In this document: one piece after another, positions 21,619 through 30,730 of the stretch
Position numbering within the stretch: the first letter of the stretch is position 1
Layout of the letters: each line of letters starts with the position of its first letter
Assembly (NCBI GenBank): GCA_001725415.1
Contig: MEGH01000009.1
Coordinates: 1-64,000, forward strand
Length of the DNA stretch: 64,000 bases
Origin: Pseudonocardia sp. SCN 73-27
GTDB taxonomy: Bacteria > Actinomycetota > Actinomycetes > Mycobacteriales > Pseudonocardiaceae
Direction of reading: 5' to 3'
Translations under genes and position numbers: made by a program
Notes under the pieces: model-generated
Seen by the model: the letters and a program-made list of their open reading frames with translations, nothing else
What the model was told of the DNA's origin: nothing
Database searches by the model: none

Positions 21619-23148
21619 ATGGGCGATGCGGCCGGCGAGCTGCGACTTCGCACCCCCGCGGGACGCTGGGTGCTCCTCACCACCGTGCTGGGCTCGGGCA
21701 TGGCGATGCTCGACGGGACCGTCGTCAACGTGGCGCTCGAACGGATCGGCCGCGACTTCGGCGCCGGGTTCACCGGGCTGCAGTGGACCGTCAACGCCTA
21801 CACGCTCACGCTCGCGTCGCTGATCCTGCTCGGCGGCTCGCTGGGCGACAGGTTCGGCCGCAGGCGCGTGTTCCTGATCGGCGTGGTGTGGTTCGCGCTG
21901 GCCTCGGCAGTGTGCGGGCTGGCGCCGAACATCGAGACCCTCATCGCGGCCCGCGCGCTGCAAGGGGTCGGCGGGGCCCTGCTCACCCCGGGCAGCCTCG
22001 CGATCATCTCGGCGTCGTTCCACGGCCGCGACCGCGGCGCGGCCATCGGCGCCTGGTCCGGGCTGGGCGGCATCGCCGGTGCGGTGGGCCCGTTCCTCGG
22101 CGGCTGGCTCGTCGGGATCGACTGGCGGCTGGTGTTCTGGATCAACCTGCCGCTGGCGGTGCTGGTGGTCGTCGTCGCGATCCGGCACGTCCCGGAGACG
22201 CGCGACCCGTCGGCGGCCCCGAAGCTCGACGTACTCGGCACCGTGCTGGCCGCCCTCGGCCTCGGCGCGCTGACGTGGTCGCTCACCGGCCTGGGGTCGG
22301 GGACCTCCCCCGCACTGGTCGTCGGCCTGGTCGTGGGGATGCTCGCGCTGGTGGGCTTCGTCCTCGTCGAACGCCGGTCGTCGCATCCGCTGGTGCCGCC
22401 CGACCTGTTCACCGACCGCGTCTTCACCGCGGCCAACGTCGCGACGCTGCTCATCTACGCCGCGCTCGGCACGGTGTTCGTGATGCTGGTGCTGGTCCTG
22501 CAGGTGGTGTCCGGGTTCAGCCCGCTGCAGGCCGGGATGGCGCTGCTGCCGGTCACGGTGATCATGCTGCTGTTCTCGTCACGGGCCGGGGCCCTGGCCC
22601 AGCGGATCGGGGCCCGGATCCCGATGACGGTCGGGCCGCTGGTGTCGGCGTGCGGGCTCGCGCTGATGAGCCGCATCGGGCCTGACGCGTCGTGGCTCAC
22701 CGACGTCCTGCCGGCGGTCGTCGTGTTCGGCATCGGGCTGTCGCTGACCGTCGCGCCACTGACGTCGACGGTCCTCGACGCCGCGTCGGACCGGCACGCG
22801 GGTGCGGCGTCCGGGGTGAACAACGCCGTCGCCCGCGCCGCCGGCCTGCTCGCCGTCGCCGTGGTGCCGGGCGTCGCCGGGATCACCGGCGACACCTACA
22901 CCGACCCGGTCGCCTTCGCCGCCGGGTACCGGGTCACGGTGTGGATCGGGGTGGCGCTGCTGGTCGCGGCCGCGGCCGTGTCGTTGCTGTTCGTGCGGAC
23001 GGGCCGCACCGCCACACCCGACCTCTCCGCCGGTGGCGGGCAGGCACCCGACGACGACCGGTTCGCCCTCGAGTGCTGCCCGCACTGCGGCATCAACGGC
23101 CCGCAGGTCGCCCCGGCCGACCGGCCCCGGGCGGACAAGGAGGGCTAG
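21619..23148 (+). CDS. DHA2-family (EmrB/QacA) MFS exporter
   Basis: A 509-residue, 14-helix drug:proton antiporter. Helix 1 carries LDGTVVNVALERIG, the DHA2 motif D1, and the motif A loop LGDRFGRRRVF follows helix 2. Motif C-like GGIAGAVGPFLGGWL lies in helix 5. The cytoplasmic tail contains ECCPHCG, an unusual cysteine-rich element. TAGGGT at 21605-21610 is 8 bases before the ATG and fits a leaderless transcript. The stop codon overlaps the stop of the convergent LLM gene. The substrate is unknown. Confidence 0.9.
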   Translation: MGDAAGELRLRTPAGRWVLLTTVLGSGMAMLDGTVVNVALERIGRDFGAGFTGLQWTVNAYTLTLASLILLGGSLGDRFGRRRVFLIGVVWFALASAVCGLAPNIETLIAARALQGVGGALLTPGSLAIISASFHGRDRGAAIGAWSGLGGIAGAVGPFLGGWLVGIDWRLVFWINLPLAVLVVVVAIRHVPETRDPSAAPKLDVLGTVLAALGLGALTWSLTGLGSGTSPALVVGLVVGMLALVGFVLVERRSSHPLVPPDLFTDRVFTAANVATLLIYAALGTVFVMLVLVLQVVSGFSPLQAGMALLPVTVIMLLFSSRAGALAQRIGARIPMTVGPLVSACGLALMSRIGPDASWLTDVLPAVVVFGIGLSLTVAPLTSTVLDAASDRHAGAASGVNNAVARAAGLLAVAVVPGVAGITGDTYTDPVAFAAGYRVTVWIGVALLVAAAAVSLLFVRTGRTATPDLSAGGGQAPDDDRFALECCPHCGINGPQVAPADRPRADKEG

Positions 23149-23978
23149 AGCCCCAGGGCCCCGGCCAGCTCGGTGAGGCCCGGGACGGGGTCGCCGGAGT
23201 CGGCGACGAGCAGCTGCGCGCACACGTGGTCGGCGCCCGCCGCGAGGTGCTCGTCGAGCCGGGCCGCGACGGCGGCGGCGTCGCCGTGCGCGACGACGGC
23301 GTCGACGACCTCGTCGGCCGCAGCGTCGAGCTGCTGCTCGGTGAAGCCGAGCCGCATCAGGTTGCGCCGGTAGTTCACCAGGCCCAGGTACGGCGAGATC
23401 ACGGCCGGGCGGCCGACGTCACGAGCCCGCTGCGGATCGGTGTCGAGGACGACCTTGTGCTCGGCCACGAGCAGCCGCCCGGCGCCGAGGATCTCACGCG
23501 CCTCGCGGGTGTGCTCGGGCGTCGTCAGGTAGGGCAGGGCGCCCGCGGTGCGCTCGGCGGAGACCTTCAACACCTTGGGCCCCAACGCCGCCAGCGCCCT
23601 GCCCTCGACGGGGACGCCGGCGTTGTCGAGCGCGTCGAGGTAGTCGACGATCGTGTCGAACGGCTTCGCGTACTGCTTGGTGGCCTCGGGGTGGCCCACA
23701 CCGACGCCGAGCAGGAACCGGCCGGGGAACGCCTCCTCGATCCGGTGGTAGGAGCGCGCGACCTCGTCGGCCGGGCTGTTCCACATGTTCACGATGCTCG
23801 TACCGACCGCGATCGAGTCGGTGGCCGACAGCACGGCCTCGACGATCCCGAGTTCGGCGGGCGGGGAGCCGCCGATCCAGATCGCGCCGTACCCGAGCTC
23901 CTCGATGCGCTTCGCGAGCGCGCCGTCGAGCTCGCGCTCCCGGCGCCACACGCCGTAGCGCCCGACCTGCACCGTCAT
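23145..23978 (-). CDS. LLM-class F420-dependent oxidoreductase
   Basis: A 277-residue luciferase-like (alpha/beta)8 protein, expected to use coenzyme F420 or flavin. It begins MTVQVGRYGVWRRE; characteristic segments include ELGYGAIWIGGSPP, AVGTSIVNMW, FLLGVGVGHPEAT and LAALGPKVL. This is the TIGR03620-like subgroup found in F420-producing actinobacteria. A longer frame runs to 24131, but ATG 23978 has GAGGAGGAA six bases upstream and the family starts here. It converges on the DHA2 gene, sharing the CTAG at 23145-23148 for both stop codons. Confidence 0.88.
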   Translation of the reverse strand: MTVQVGRYGVWRRERELDGALAKRIEELGYGAIWIGGSPPAELGIVEAVLSATDSIAVGTSIVNMWNSPADEVARSYHRIEEAFPGRFLLGVGVGHPEATKQYAKPFDTIVDYLDALDNAGVPVEGRALAALGPKVLKVSAERTAGALPYLTTPEHTREAREILGAGRLLVAEHKVVLDTDPQRARDVGRPAVISPYLGLVNYRRNLMRLGFTEQQLDAAADEVVDAVVAHGDAAAVAARLDEHLAAGADHVCAQLLVADSGDPVPGLTELAGALGL

Positions 23979-24052
23979 CGACGTTCCTCCTCGACCGGGC
24001 GTCGCCGGTGTCTGCGGGAGCGGTGCCGGCAGGCTCGCTCTACGCTCGACGC

Positions 24053-25609
24053 GTGGGCTCCCCCGGCGGTCGCGCCGCCCCTCTGCGGATGCGGCCGCGA
24101 CTGCTCGTGGCCGCCGATCCCAGCCTGCCACGGCAGGCTCCGCCCGGCACCGAGGCGATCGTGGTCGGGGCCGGTGTGGCCGGTGTGAGTGCTGCCACGG
24201 TGCTGGCCGAACGTGGTGTGGCGGTCACGCTCGTCGAGGCCGCGGCGACGCTCGGCGGACGACTCGGGGCGTGGCCCGTGACACTGCCCGACGGGTCGGA
24301 GCAGGTCGTCGAACACGGCTTCCACGCGTTCTTCCGGCAGTACTACACGTGGCGGGACGTGTTGCGCCGCATCGATCCCGGCCTCGGGTTCCTGCGGCCC
24401 GTCGAGGGCTACCCGGTGATCTCGCGGCGCTTCCCGCCGGAGGACCTCGGTGGGCTGCCCGCTGCTCCCCCGCTGAACCTGCTGGCGCTGTTCGCGCGGT
24501 CGGCGAGCCTGACGGTGCGCGACCTCGCCGGCGCCGACGTCGCGCTCGGCACCGAGCTGCTGACCTTCGACCGCCACCGCACGACGACGCTGCTCGACAC
24601 CATGAGCGCCGGCGACTTCCTCGCCGGGCTGCGGGTGTCGAACCGGGCGCGGGAGATGCTGTTCGAGGCGTTCGCGCGGTCGTTCTTCTGCGACCCGCAG
24701 GGACTGTCGGCGGCCGAGCTGGTCGCGATGTTCCACTTCTACTTCCTCGGCAACCCCGAGGGCATCGGCTTCGACGCCCCCTGCACCGATCACCTGCACG
24801 CCATCTGGGCGCCGCTGGCCGAGTACCTGCGGGCCCGGGGCGCGACGATCCGGACGGGCTGCGCGCTGCGGTCGCTGCGCCCCGACGGGCCCGACTGGTC
24901 GCTCGAGTTCGACGACGGCGCGACGCTGACCAGCCGCCACGTCGTTCTCGCGCTCGACCCGGGCGCGCTGCGCGACGTCGCCGGCGCCTCCCCGGAGCTG
25001 GCGTCGGTGGCGCCGCGGCTGGCCGGGCAGGCCGCGGCGCTGACGACGGCGCCGCCGTTCGTCGTCACCAGGCTGTGGCTGGAGGCCGACGTCGACGCGT
25101 CGCGGGCGGTGTTCAGCGCCGTCAGCGGCGAGGCGACGCTCGACTCGGTGACGGTGTACTCGCGGCTGGAGGAACCCTCGGCGCAGTGGGCGCGCGAGCA
25201 CGGCGGATGTGTGCTGGAGCTGCACTCCTACGCCTGCACCGAGCCCGAGGGCGCCGGCGACCGGATGGTCGCCGAGCTCGCGGCGCTGTGGCCGGAGACG
25301 GCAGGTGCCGCACACGTCCACCGCGTCGACCGGGTCGACGCCAACGCACCTGCCTTCCCGCCCGGTAGCGCCGGCACCCGACCCGGGGTGCGCACCGACG
25401 CGCGCGGGGTCCGGGTCGCCGGCGACTTCGTCGAGGCGCCGATCGTCTGCGGGCTGATGGAACGCGCCGCCGTCACCGGGGTGCTCGCCGCGGCCGACGT
25501 GCTCGCCGAGGTCGGCGCCACCGGTGTCGACGTCTACGGCGTGCCGCAGCGGGGGCTGCTGGCGGGGCTGCCGTCGCGGGCGCGGCACCGGGCCGTCGGC
25601 CGTCCCTGA
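24053..25609 (+). CDS. FAD-dependent amine-oxidase/carotenoid-desaturase-type enzyme (CrtU-like)
   Basis: A 518-residue flavoprotein. The Rossmann motif IVVGAGVAGVSAATVL begins near residue 34, with ALLGGRLG-type VEAAATLGGRLG after it and a C-terminal GDFVEAPIVCGLMERA FAD-binding segment. HGFHAFFRQYYTWRDVLRR resembles the isorenieratene synthase (CrtU) and zeta-carotene desaturase branch, so a carotenoid or other hydrophobic substrate is likely. No other carotenoid gene is near. GTG 24053 is chosen because TACGCT lies six bases upstream; a longer frame to 24008 exists. Confidence 0.75.
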   Translation: MGSPGGRAAPLRMRPRLLVAADPSLPRQAPPGTEAIVVGAGVAGVSAATVLAERGVAVTLVEAAATLGGRLGAWPVTLPDGSEQVVEHGFHAFFRQYYTWRDVLRRIDPGLGFLRPVEGYPVISRRFPPEDLGGLPAAPPLNLLALFARSASLTVRDLAGADVALGTELLTFDRHRTTTLLDTMSAGDFLAGLRVSNRAREMLFEAFARSFFCDPQGLSAAELVAMFHFYFLGNPEGIGFDAPCTDHLHAIWAPLAEYLRARGATIRTGCALRSLRPDGPDWSLEFDDGATLTSRHVVLALDPGALRDVAGASPELASVAPRLAGQAAALTTAPPFVVTRLWLEADVDASRAVFSAVSGEATLDSVTVYSRLEEPSAQWAREHGGCVLELHSYACTEPEGAGDRMVAELAALWPETAGAAHVHRVDRVDANAPAFPPGSAGTRPGVRTDARGVRVAGDFVEAPIVCGLMERAAVTGVLAAADVLAEVGATGVDVYGVPQRGLLAGLPSRARHRAVGRP

Positions 25610-25658
25610 GACCAACGGTGCCGGTCGCTAGGGTCGTCGCATCTCTCCTCGTATCGTC

Positions 25659-27260
25659 GTGCACGCCGACCCCGACGGCCCGCTGCTGATCCAGCGCCTC
25701 GACGAGGCCGACGCGCCGCTCGGTCCCGTGACGCCGGTGAGCGCCGCGGAGCTGTCGGCGCTCGACCGCGCCGCCCCGCGGTGGGTGTGGCGCAACCCCC
25801 GCACCTACCGGACGTTGCGCGCCGCCGGGGTCCGGGTCACCCGCGCCCACGACGTCGAGCTGGTCGAGCAGCTGCTGGTGGCGGCCGCGGGCCGGTTCGG
25901 TGCCCCGCACGGCCTCGCCGCCGCGAGCGCGCGGCTGGCCGGGCTGCCGGAGACACCCGACCCACCGCCGGACGTCGACGACGAGCCGCCCGGCCTGTTC
26001 CGCAGCACCGCACCTGCCGGGCCGGAGACCGTCGCCGCGCTGGTCGCGGTCCACGCGGCGCAACGCCAGACGTTGGCGGCCGACCCACGGCTGTCGTTGC
26101 TGGCGACGGCCGAGTCGGCGGGCGGGATCGTCGCCGAGGAGATGCGCGCCGACGGTCTGCCCTGGGACCCGGCCGTCCACGACGCGCTGCTCACCGAGGC
26201 GCTCGGCCCACGTCCGGCCGGGTATGCGCGCCCGGCGCGACTGGCGGCGCTCGCCGAGCAGGTCGACGCCGCGTTCGGCCGCGCGGTGAACCCCGACTCC
26301 CCCGCCGAAGTGCTGCGCGCGTTCGCCCGCGTCGGGGTGGAGCTGCCCAGTACCCGGTCCTGGCTGCTCAAACGTGTCGACCATCCGGCCGTCGCGCCCC
26401 TGCTCGCCTACAAGGAGCTGGCCCGGCTGCACACCGCGCACGGCTGGTCGTGGCTCGCCACCTGGGTGCGCAACGGCCGGTTCCGGCCCGAATACGTCGT
26501 CGGCGGGGTCGTGTCCGGGCGGTGGGCCACCCGCGGTGGTGGGGCGTTGCAGATCCCGAAGGCCGTCCGGGCCGCCGTCCGCGCCGACCCCGGCAACCGG
26601 CTCGTCGTCGCCGACGCCGCCCAGCTCGAACCGCGCATCCTCGCCGCGATGGCCGGCGACGCCGCGCTGGCCCGCGCCGGCGGCCGCGAGCAGGACTCCG
26701 ACCTCTACGCCGGGCTCGCCCACGAGCTGTTCGGCGCGTCCGCACCCGACGGGCGGGCAAAGGCGAAGCTGGCGGTGCTGTCGGCGATCTACGGGCAGAC
26801 CTCCGGCGACGCCGGCGTCCACCTGGCGTTGTTGCGCCGCCGGTTCCCCGCCGCGGTCGAGGTCGTCGAGGCCGCCGCACGCGCCGGGGAGGAGGGCCGG
26901 ATCGTCCGCTCCTGGCTGGGCCGCACCTCACCCGCGGCGCAGCCCGGCGACGAGCAACCCGCACGGGCCCGGGCGCGGGGCCGGTTCACTCGCAACTTCG
27001 TCGTGCAGGCCACCGCCGCCGAGTGGGCGCTGGTGCTGCTCGCGGAGCTGCGGGCGTCGCTGCACGCGGCGGGCGATCCGGCGCGGCTGGTGTTCTTCCA
27101 GCACGACGAGGTGCTCCTGCACGGCCCCGCCGACGGCGCCGAGCACGCCGCACAGCTCGTCCAGGACGCGGCCGACACGGCGACGCGGCGGCTCTTCGGC
27201 GACACCCCGGTCCGGATCCCCGTCCCGGGGCGGGTCGTGACGTCCTACGCGGAGAAGTGA
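25659..27260 (+). CDS. Bifunctional 3'-5' exonuclease/family A DNA polymerase-like protein
   Basis: A 533-residue relative of DNA polymerase I found in actinobacteria. Polymerase motif A appears as VVADAAQLEPRILAAM near 313-328, motif B as KLAVLSAIYGQTSGDAG near 368, and motif C as FFQHDEVLLHG near 480. The tyrosine/arginine pattern of motif A differs from PolA (DYSQIELR), so catalytic efficiency is uncertain. The N-terminal 180 residues correspond to a reduced exonuclease-like part. The annotated GTG at 25659 may not be the true start: the -10-like TAGGGT (25629-25634) points to an ATC codon at 25641. Confidence 0.82.
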   Translation: MHADPDGPLLIQRLDEADAPLGPVTPVSAAELSALDRAAPRWVWRNPRTYRTLRAAGVRVTRAHDVELVEQLLVAAAGRFGAPHGLAAASARLAGLPETPDPPPDVDDEPPGLFRSTAPAGPETVAALVAVHAAQRQTLAADPRLSLLATAESAGGIVAEEMRADGLPWDPAVHDALLTEALGPRPAGYARPARLAALAEQVDAAFGRAVNPDSPAEVLRAFARVGVELPSTRSWLLKRVDHPAVAPLLAYKELARLHTAHGWSWLATWVRNGRFRPEYVVGGVVSGRWATRGGGALQIPKAVRAAVRADPGNRLVVADAAQLEPRILAAMAGDAALARAGGREQDSDLYAGLAHELFGASAPDGRAKAKLAVLSAIYGQTSGDAGVHLALLRRRFPAAVEVVEAAARAGEEGRIVRSWLGRTSPAAQPGDEQPARARARGRFTRNFVVQATAAEWALVLLAELRASLHAAGDPARLVFFQHDEVLLHGPADGAEHAAQLVQDAADTATRRLFGDTPVRIPVPGRVVTSYAEK

Positions 27261-27264
27261 GCGA

Positions 27265-28176
27265 TCAGGCGACGTTCGACGACGGAGCCAGCGAGCCCAG
27301 GACGGCGTCGGCCATGCCCCGCATGCCCGCGGCGTTGGGGTGCGCCGGAGCGGCCGGCGACGTCGGGACCAGGCCCTCGATCCAGCGGGTGCCGTGCGCG
27401 GCGCACATGTCGTGCCCGATCGACGGCGTGTAGGTGTCGACGTAGTCCACGCCCGCCGCGGTGGCCTGCTCGGCCAGCATCCCGTTGAGCTTCCGCTCCA
27501 CCCCTCGCAGGTAGTCCACGTCGCCCGCGCTGAACGGCACGATCGGGAAGCAGCCGGCGCCGGTGTCGGGCAGCAGGGCCGGGTAGCCGACGAGCAGCAC
27601 GTGCGCCTGCGGGGCCCGCTCGGTGATCGCCGCCAGCGCGGCGGCGATCCTCGGGGCGATGGCGTCGATCCGGGCGGCCAGCTCGTCGCCTCCGGTCTCG
27701 GCGTAGTGGTCGCGGCACGCCGCGCCGGTCGGCTCGAGCGGCGAGCGGGTGGCGCACTCGGCGATGATCGAGACGAAGCCGATGTCGTTGCCACCGATGC
27801 CGAGCGTCACCAGCGACACGTCGGCGCCGAGCGCGTCGAGCTGGGCGGCATTGGTGCCCAGGCCCGTCCGCTGGGGTGCGGCGAGGTCGGCTGTCGTCGC
27901 GCCGCTGCAGCTGACGTCCTGCGCCGTGGTGACCGCGAGGCCCTTCGCGACGAGTGCCGGGTAGTTGTTCGTCGACCGCAGGCAGCCGACGGGCTTACCG
28001 GTCTGGATCGGCACCAGGGGGCCCGCGGTGTAGGAGTCGCCCATCGCGACGTAGCGGCCGAGGGGCGCCGGTTCCTGCGCCTTCTCCCGGGCCGACGCGG
28101 GCGAGGCGACCAGCACCCCTGCCGCGAGCGCCACGACGACCGAGGCGGCCGCCCTCCACATCCGAGCAGCCGGCAC
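27265..28176 (-). CDS. Secreted SGNH/GDSL hydrolase (lipase/esterase type)
   Basis: A 303-residue exported esterase. The signal peptide is WRAAASVVVALAAGVLVASPASA with an A-x-A cleavage site. The GDSL block I reads YVAMGDSYTAGP with Ser near residue 48, block III is GIGGNDIGF, and the C-terminal histidine sits in APAHPNAAG. The usual Asp before that His is not obvious, so this may be a Ser-His type active site as in Streptomyces SGNH lipases. Six cysteines would form disulfides. GTG 28176 has GGAAGGA seven bases upstream. Confidence 0.9.
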   Translation of the reverse strand: MPAARMWRAAASVVVALAAGVLVASPASAREKAQEPAPLGRYVAMGDSYTAGPLVPIQTGKPVGCLRSTNNYPALVAKGLAVTTAQDVSCSGATTADLAAPQRTGLGTNAAQLDALGADVSLVTLGIGGNDIGFVSIIAECATRSPLEPTGAACRDHYAETGGDELAARIDAIAPRIAAALAAITERAPQAHVLLVGYPALLPDTGAGCFPIVPFSAGDVDYLRGVERKLNGMLAEQATAAGVDYVDTYTPSIGHDMCAAHGTRWIEGLVPTSPAAPAHPNAAGMRGMADAVLGSLAPSSNVA

Positions 28177-28293
28177 GCGATCGTCCTTCCGGGGGCACTG
28201 CGGCCCCCAGCGGGCCGGACCACATGAGCATGGCGCACCACACCCCCGGGGCGGAAGCACCCCGAGGACTGATTGCGGCCCAGCGGCTGCGAC

Positions 28294-29478
28294 TCAGCGG
28301 TTCCGCAGCGCGGCGGGCGCGACCGTGCGGGCGCGCAGGAAGTCGGCGTCGATGCTCACCGGCCGGTACGGCAGCGTCGCGAGGTCGAGGTCGGCCAGGT
28401 CCGCGCCGCCGATCAGGAACGACCACTCGTGCTCGTCGCTGCCGACGTAGCGGACCTCGTCGAACACGTCGTGGAACCGGTCCCACGCCGCGCGCAGCGT
28501 CGTGTCCCGCCACGCCGTTGCGCAGCCGGCCTGCGACACCACCACCCCGCCGCCGGTGAGCCGGTCGGCGCAGTCGTCGAGGAAGTCCCGCTCGTAGAGC
28601 CGGTTGAGCTGGTTGCCGGGGTCGTCGGGGCGCTCGTCGGGCAGGTCGACGACGATCACGTCGTAGCGCGGGCCGTCGCCGCGGACCCACTTCAGGCCGT
28701 CGGCGTAGTGCACCCGGACCGGCCCGTCCCCGCGCTCGGCCGCCGCCAGGGCCTGCGGGGTGTAGCCGTAGGGCAGGTGTGCCGCACACGCCCGGACCGC
28801 GGCGTCGTCGATGTCGACGTGGTCCACGAGCGTTGCGCCGCAGGCGATCGCCAGCTCGCTGACCACCCCCTCGCTCGACCCGATGACCAGCACCCGCTCG
28901 CGGCGGCGCGCCGACAACGCGGCCGGCACGAACAGCGCCTCGTGGTAGATCAGCTGCGTCGACTCCGCGCTCTGCCGCTCGTCGTCACAGAACAGGGTGA
29001 CGCCGTGCGCGGTGTCGGCGATCAGGACGTCCTGGAAGTCCGTGGACTCGCGGTGGTGGACACGCCCGATCTCCCAGGTCCTGGTGAGGCCGGGCGAGAT
29101 GGGCTCGACGACGCGGTCCGGCTCCCCGCCGCGCGGTTCGGTCCGGACCTCGCGCAGCGTCGCGCCCAGGGCGCCGACGAGCAGGGCCACCGCGCGGTGC
29201 GGGTCGGCCGCGTCGCCGCACGTGAACACGTCGACGAGCGCCCGGCCGTGCTCGGGCCACGTGTGCACCGATGCGTGGGACTCGGCCAGCAGCGCGACGA
29301 CCGTGACCCCCTGCGGCGCGAACGCCTCGGCGACCAGCTGCCGCACGGTGGCTCCGGCCCCGGTCAGCGCGTCGGCGAGGGCGACCCGCAGCCCGTCGAC
29401 GTCGTCGAGAAGCTCGGCGTCGACGTCCTCGAGGTCGGCGAGGACGTGGCGGCCGACGGGCGCGGGCGGCTGGGTCAC
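28294..29478 (-). CDS. Fused S-adenosylmethionine decarboxylase-aminopropyltransferase (SpeD-SpeE)
   Basis: One 394-residue chain with both enzymes of the spermidine branch. Residues 1-115 form a small bacterial SpeD: ESHAS at 66-70 would self-cleave between Glu66 and Ser67 to make the pyruvoyl group, with His72 and Cys87 placed as in Thermotoga SpeD. Residues 120-390 form a spermidine-synthase fold with DDERQSAESTQLIYHEAL, VLVIGSSEG (in place of GGGDGG), VDIDD and YADGLKWV. GTG 29478 has TACATT eight bases upstream. The next upstream gene encodes a matching diamine-forming decarboxylase, making a compact polyamine pathway. Confidence 0.88.
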   Translation of the reverse strand: MTQPPAPVGRHVLADLEDVDAELLDDVDGLRVALADALTGAGATVRQLVAEAFAPQGVTVVALLAESHASVHTWPEHGRALVDVFTCGDAADPHRAVALLVGALGATLREVRTEPRGGEPDRVVEPISPGLTRTWEIGRVHHRESTDFQDVLIADTAHGVTLFCDDERQSAESTQLIYHEALFVPAALSARRRERVLVIGSSEGVVSELAIACGATLVDHVDIDDAAVRACAAHLPYGYTPQALAAAERGDGPVRVHYADGLKWVRGDGPRYDVIVVDLPDERPDDPGNQLNRLYERDFLDDCADRLTGGGVVVSQAGCATAWRDTTLRAAWDRFHDVFDEVRYVGSDEHEWSFLIGGADLADLDLATLPYRPVSIDADFLRARTVAPAALRNR

Positions 29479-29527
29479 GACGTCGCAATGTAGGCGCCGC
29501 CCCGGGCGCACGAGCGAGGACCCCCGC

Positions 29528-29578
29528 GCGCAACCTCATTGCTGTCCGCGCGCCGCCGGGACGACCGTGAGGTTGCGC
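29528..29578. repeat. Interspersed palindromic repeat, family 2, copy 1
   Basis: GCGCAACCTCA (29528-29538) and its exact reverse complement (29568-29578) flank a 29-base centre. The left half, CGCGCAACCTCATTGCTGTC, nearly matches the copy near 54913. It lies between the decarboxylase stop and the SpeD-SpeE promoter and may also terminate the decarboxylase transcript. Confidence 0.6.
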
Positions 29579-29587
29579 ACGACGTCG

Positions 29588-30700
29588 TCAGCGCTGTGGC
29601 GGGGCGAGGTGCACGGGCAGGGGCGCGAACCCGTTGAACCCCACCGATGCGTACGACGCCGTGTAGGCGCCGGCGTGCAGGAGGTCGACGTGGTCGCCCG
29701 CCCGCAACGACAGCGGCAGCGCGTAGGGGGTGCGCCGGTAGAGGACGTCGTCGCCGTCGCAGGTGGGCCCGGCGATCACCACCGGCCCGGCGGGGCCGTC
29801 ACGGCCCGGGACCCGCAGCGGGTAGTCGATCGCCTCGTTCTCCGTCTCGGCGAGGCCCTGGTAGCGGCCGGCGTCGAGGTACACCCAGCGCCGGTGGTCG
29901 ACGCCCGGGCGTCGCGACACCCGCAGCACGCTCGTGCGCAGCATCCCGGCCTCGGCGACGAGCGCCCGGCCGGGTTCGAGGACCAGCCGTACGTCGTGAC
30001 CGCCCACCGCGGCGGCGAACTCCTCCCACGCGGGCACGGCAGCCCGGTAGGCGACGGGCAGTCCCCCACCGATGTCGAGCACCGGCCGCTCCAGCCCGGC
30101 CTCCCGGGCGACGGCCAGCGCCGTGGCGACGCCGGCGGCGTAGGTCGCGGGCCGGGTCTGCTGCGAGCCGGCGTGGAACGTCACCCCGGTGGCGACGAGA
30201 CCCCGGGAAGCGCAGGCGCGCAACAGGTCCGTCGCCACCGCGGGGGTGGCGCCGAATTTGCCGAAGAACGGCGTCGCCGACCCGGTGTCGTCGACGAGCA
30301 CCCGGACCAGGACTTCCGCGCCCGGGGCGTGGACGGCGATCTCGTCGAGGTCCTCGAGGCTGTCGGTGACGTAGCGGCACACCCCGGCGGCGTGGCAGGC
30401 GGCGGTCGCGGCGGCACCGCGGACGGGGTTGCCCGCGCAGATGCGGGCGGGGTCGGCGCCCGCCTCGACGCACAGCGCGACCTCGGCGGTGCTCGCGGCG
30501 TCGAACCCCGCCCCGGCGTCGACGAGCGTGCGCAGCACCGCAGGGTGCGGGCAGGCCTTGACCGCGTAGAGGATCTCCGCGCCCGGGAACGCCTGCGCCA
30601 GCTCGGCGTACCGGCGTGCCACGAAGGCCGGGTCCAGCACGAGGAAGGGCGTGGGCCGGTCCCGGTCGGAGAGGAAGGCCTCGAGCGCTGTCTGCACCAC
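29588..30700 (-). CDS. PLP-dependent ornithine/lysine/DAP-type decarboxylase (alanine-racemase fold)
   Basis: A 370-residue group IV decarboxylase. The PLP lysine is in LYAVKACPHP at Lys48. VTFHAGSQQ and VLEPGRALVAEAG hold the cofactor phosphate, and GPTCDGDD near 309-316 has the Cys-Asp pair that enters the active site of the partner subunit. The absence of the R/E pattern of LysA and the position beside SpeD-SpeE favour ornithine decarboxylase, giving putrescine, but lysine or carboxynorspermidine cannot be ruled out. The motif FFGKFG near 140 is typical of the ODC branch. Confidence 0.85.
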   Translation of the reverse strand: MVQTALEAFLSDRDRPTPFLVLDPAFVARRYAELAQAFPGAEILYAVKACPHPAVLRTLVDAGAGFDAASTAEVALCVEAGADPARICAGNPVRGAAATAACHAAGVCRYVTDSLEDLDEIAVHAPGAEVLVRVLVDDTGSATPFFGKFGATPAVATDLLRACASRGLVATGVTFHAGSQQTRPATYAAGVATALAVAREAGLERPVLDIGGGLPVAYRAAVPAWEEFAAAVGGHDVRLVLEPGRALVAEAGMLRTSVLRVSRRPGVDHRRWVYLDAGRYQGLAETENEAIDYPLRVPGRDGPAGPVVIAGPTCDGDDVLYRRTPYALPLSLRAGDHVDLLHAGAYTASYASVGFNGFAPLPVHLAPPQR

Positions 30701-30730
30701 GGTGAGCAGTCTCGTCTAGCGTCGGTGATC

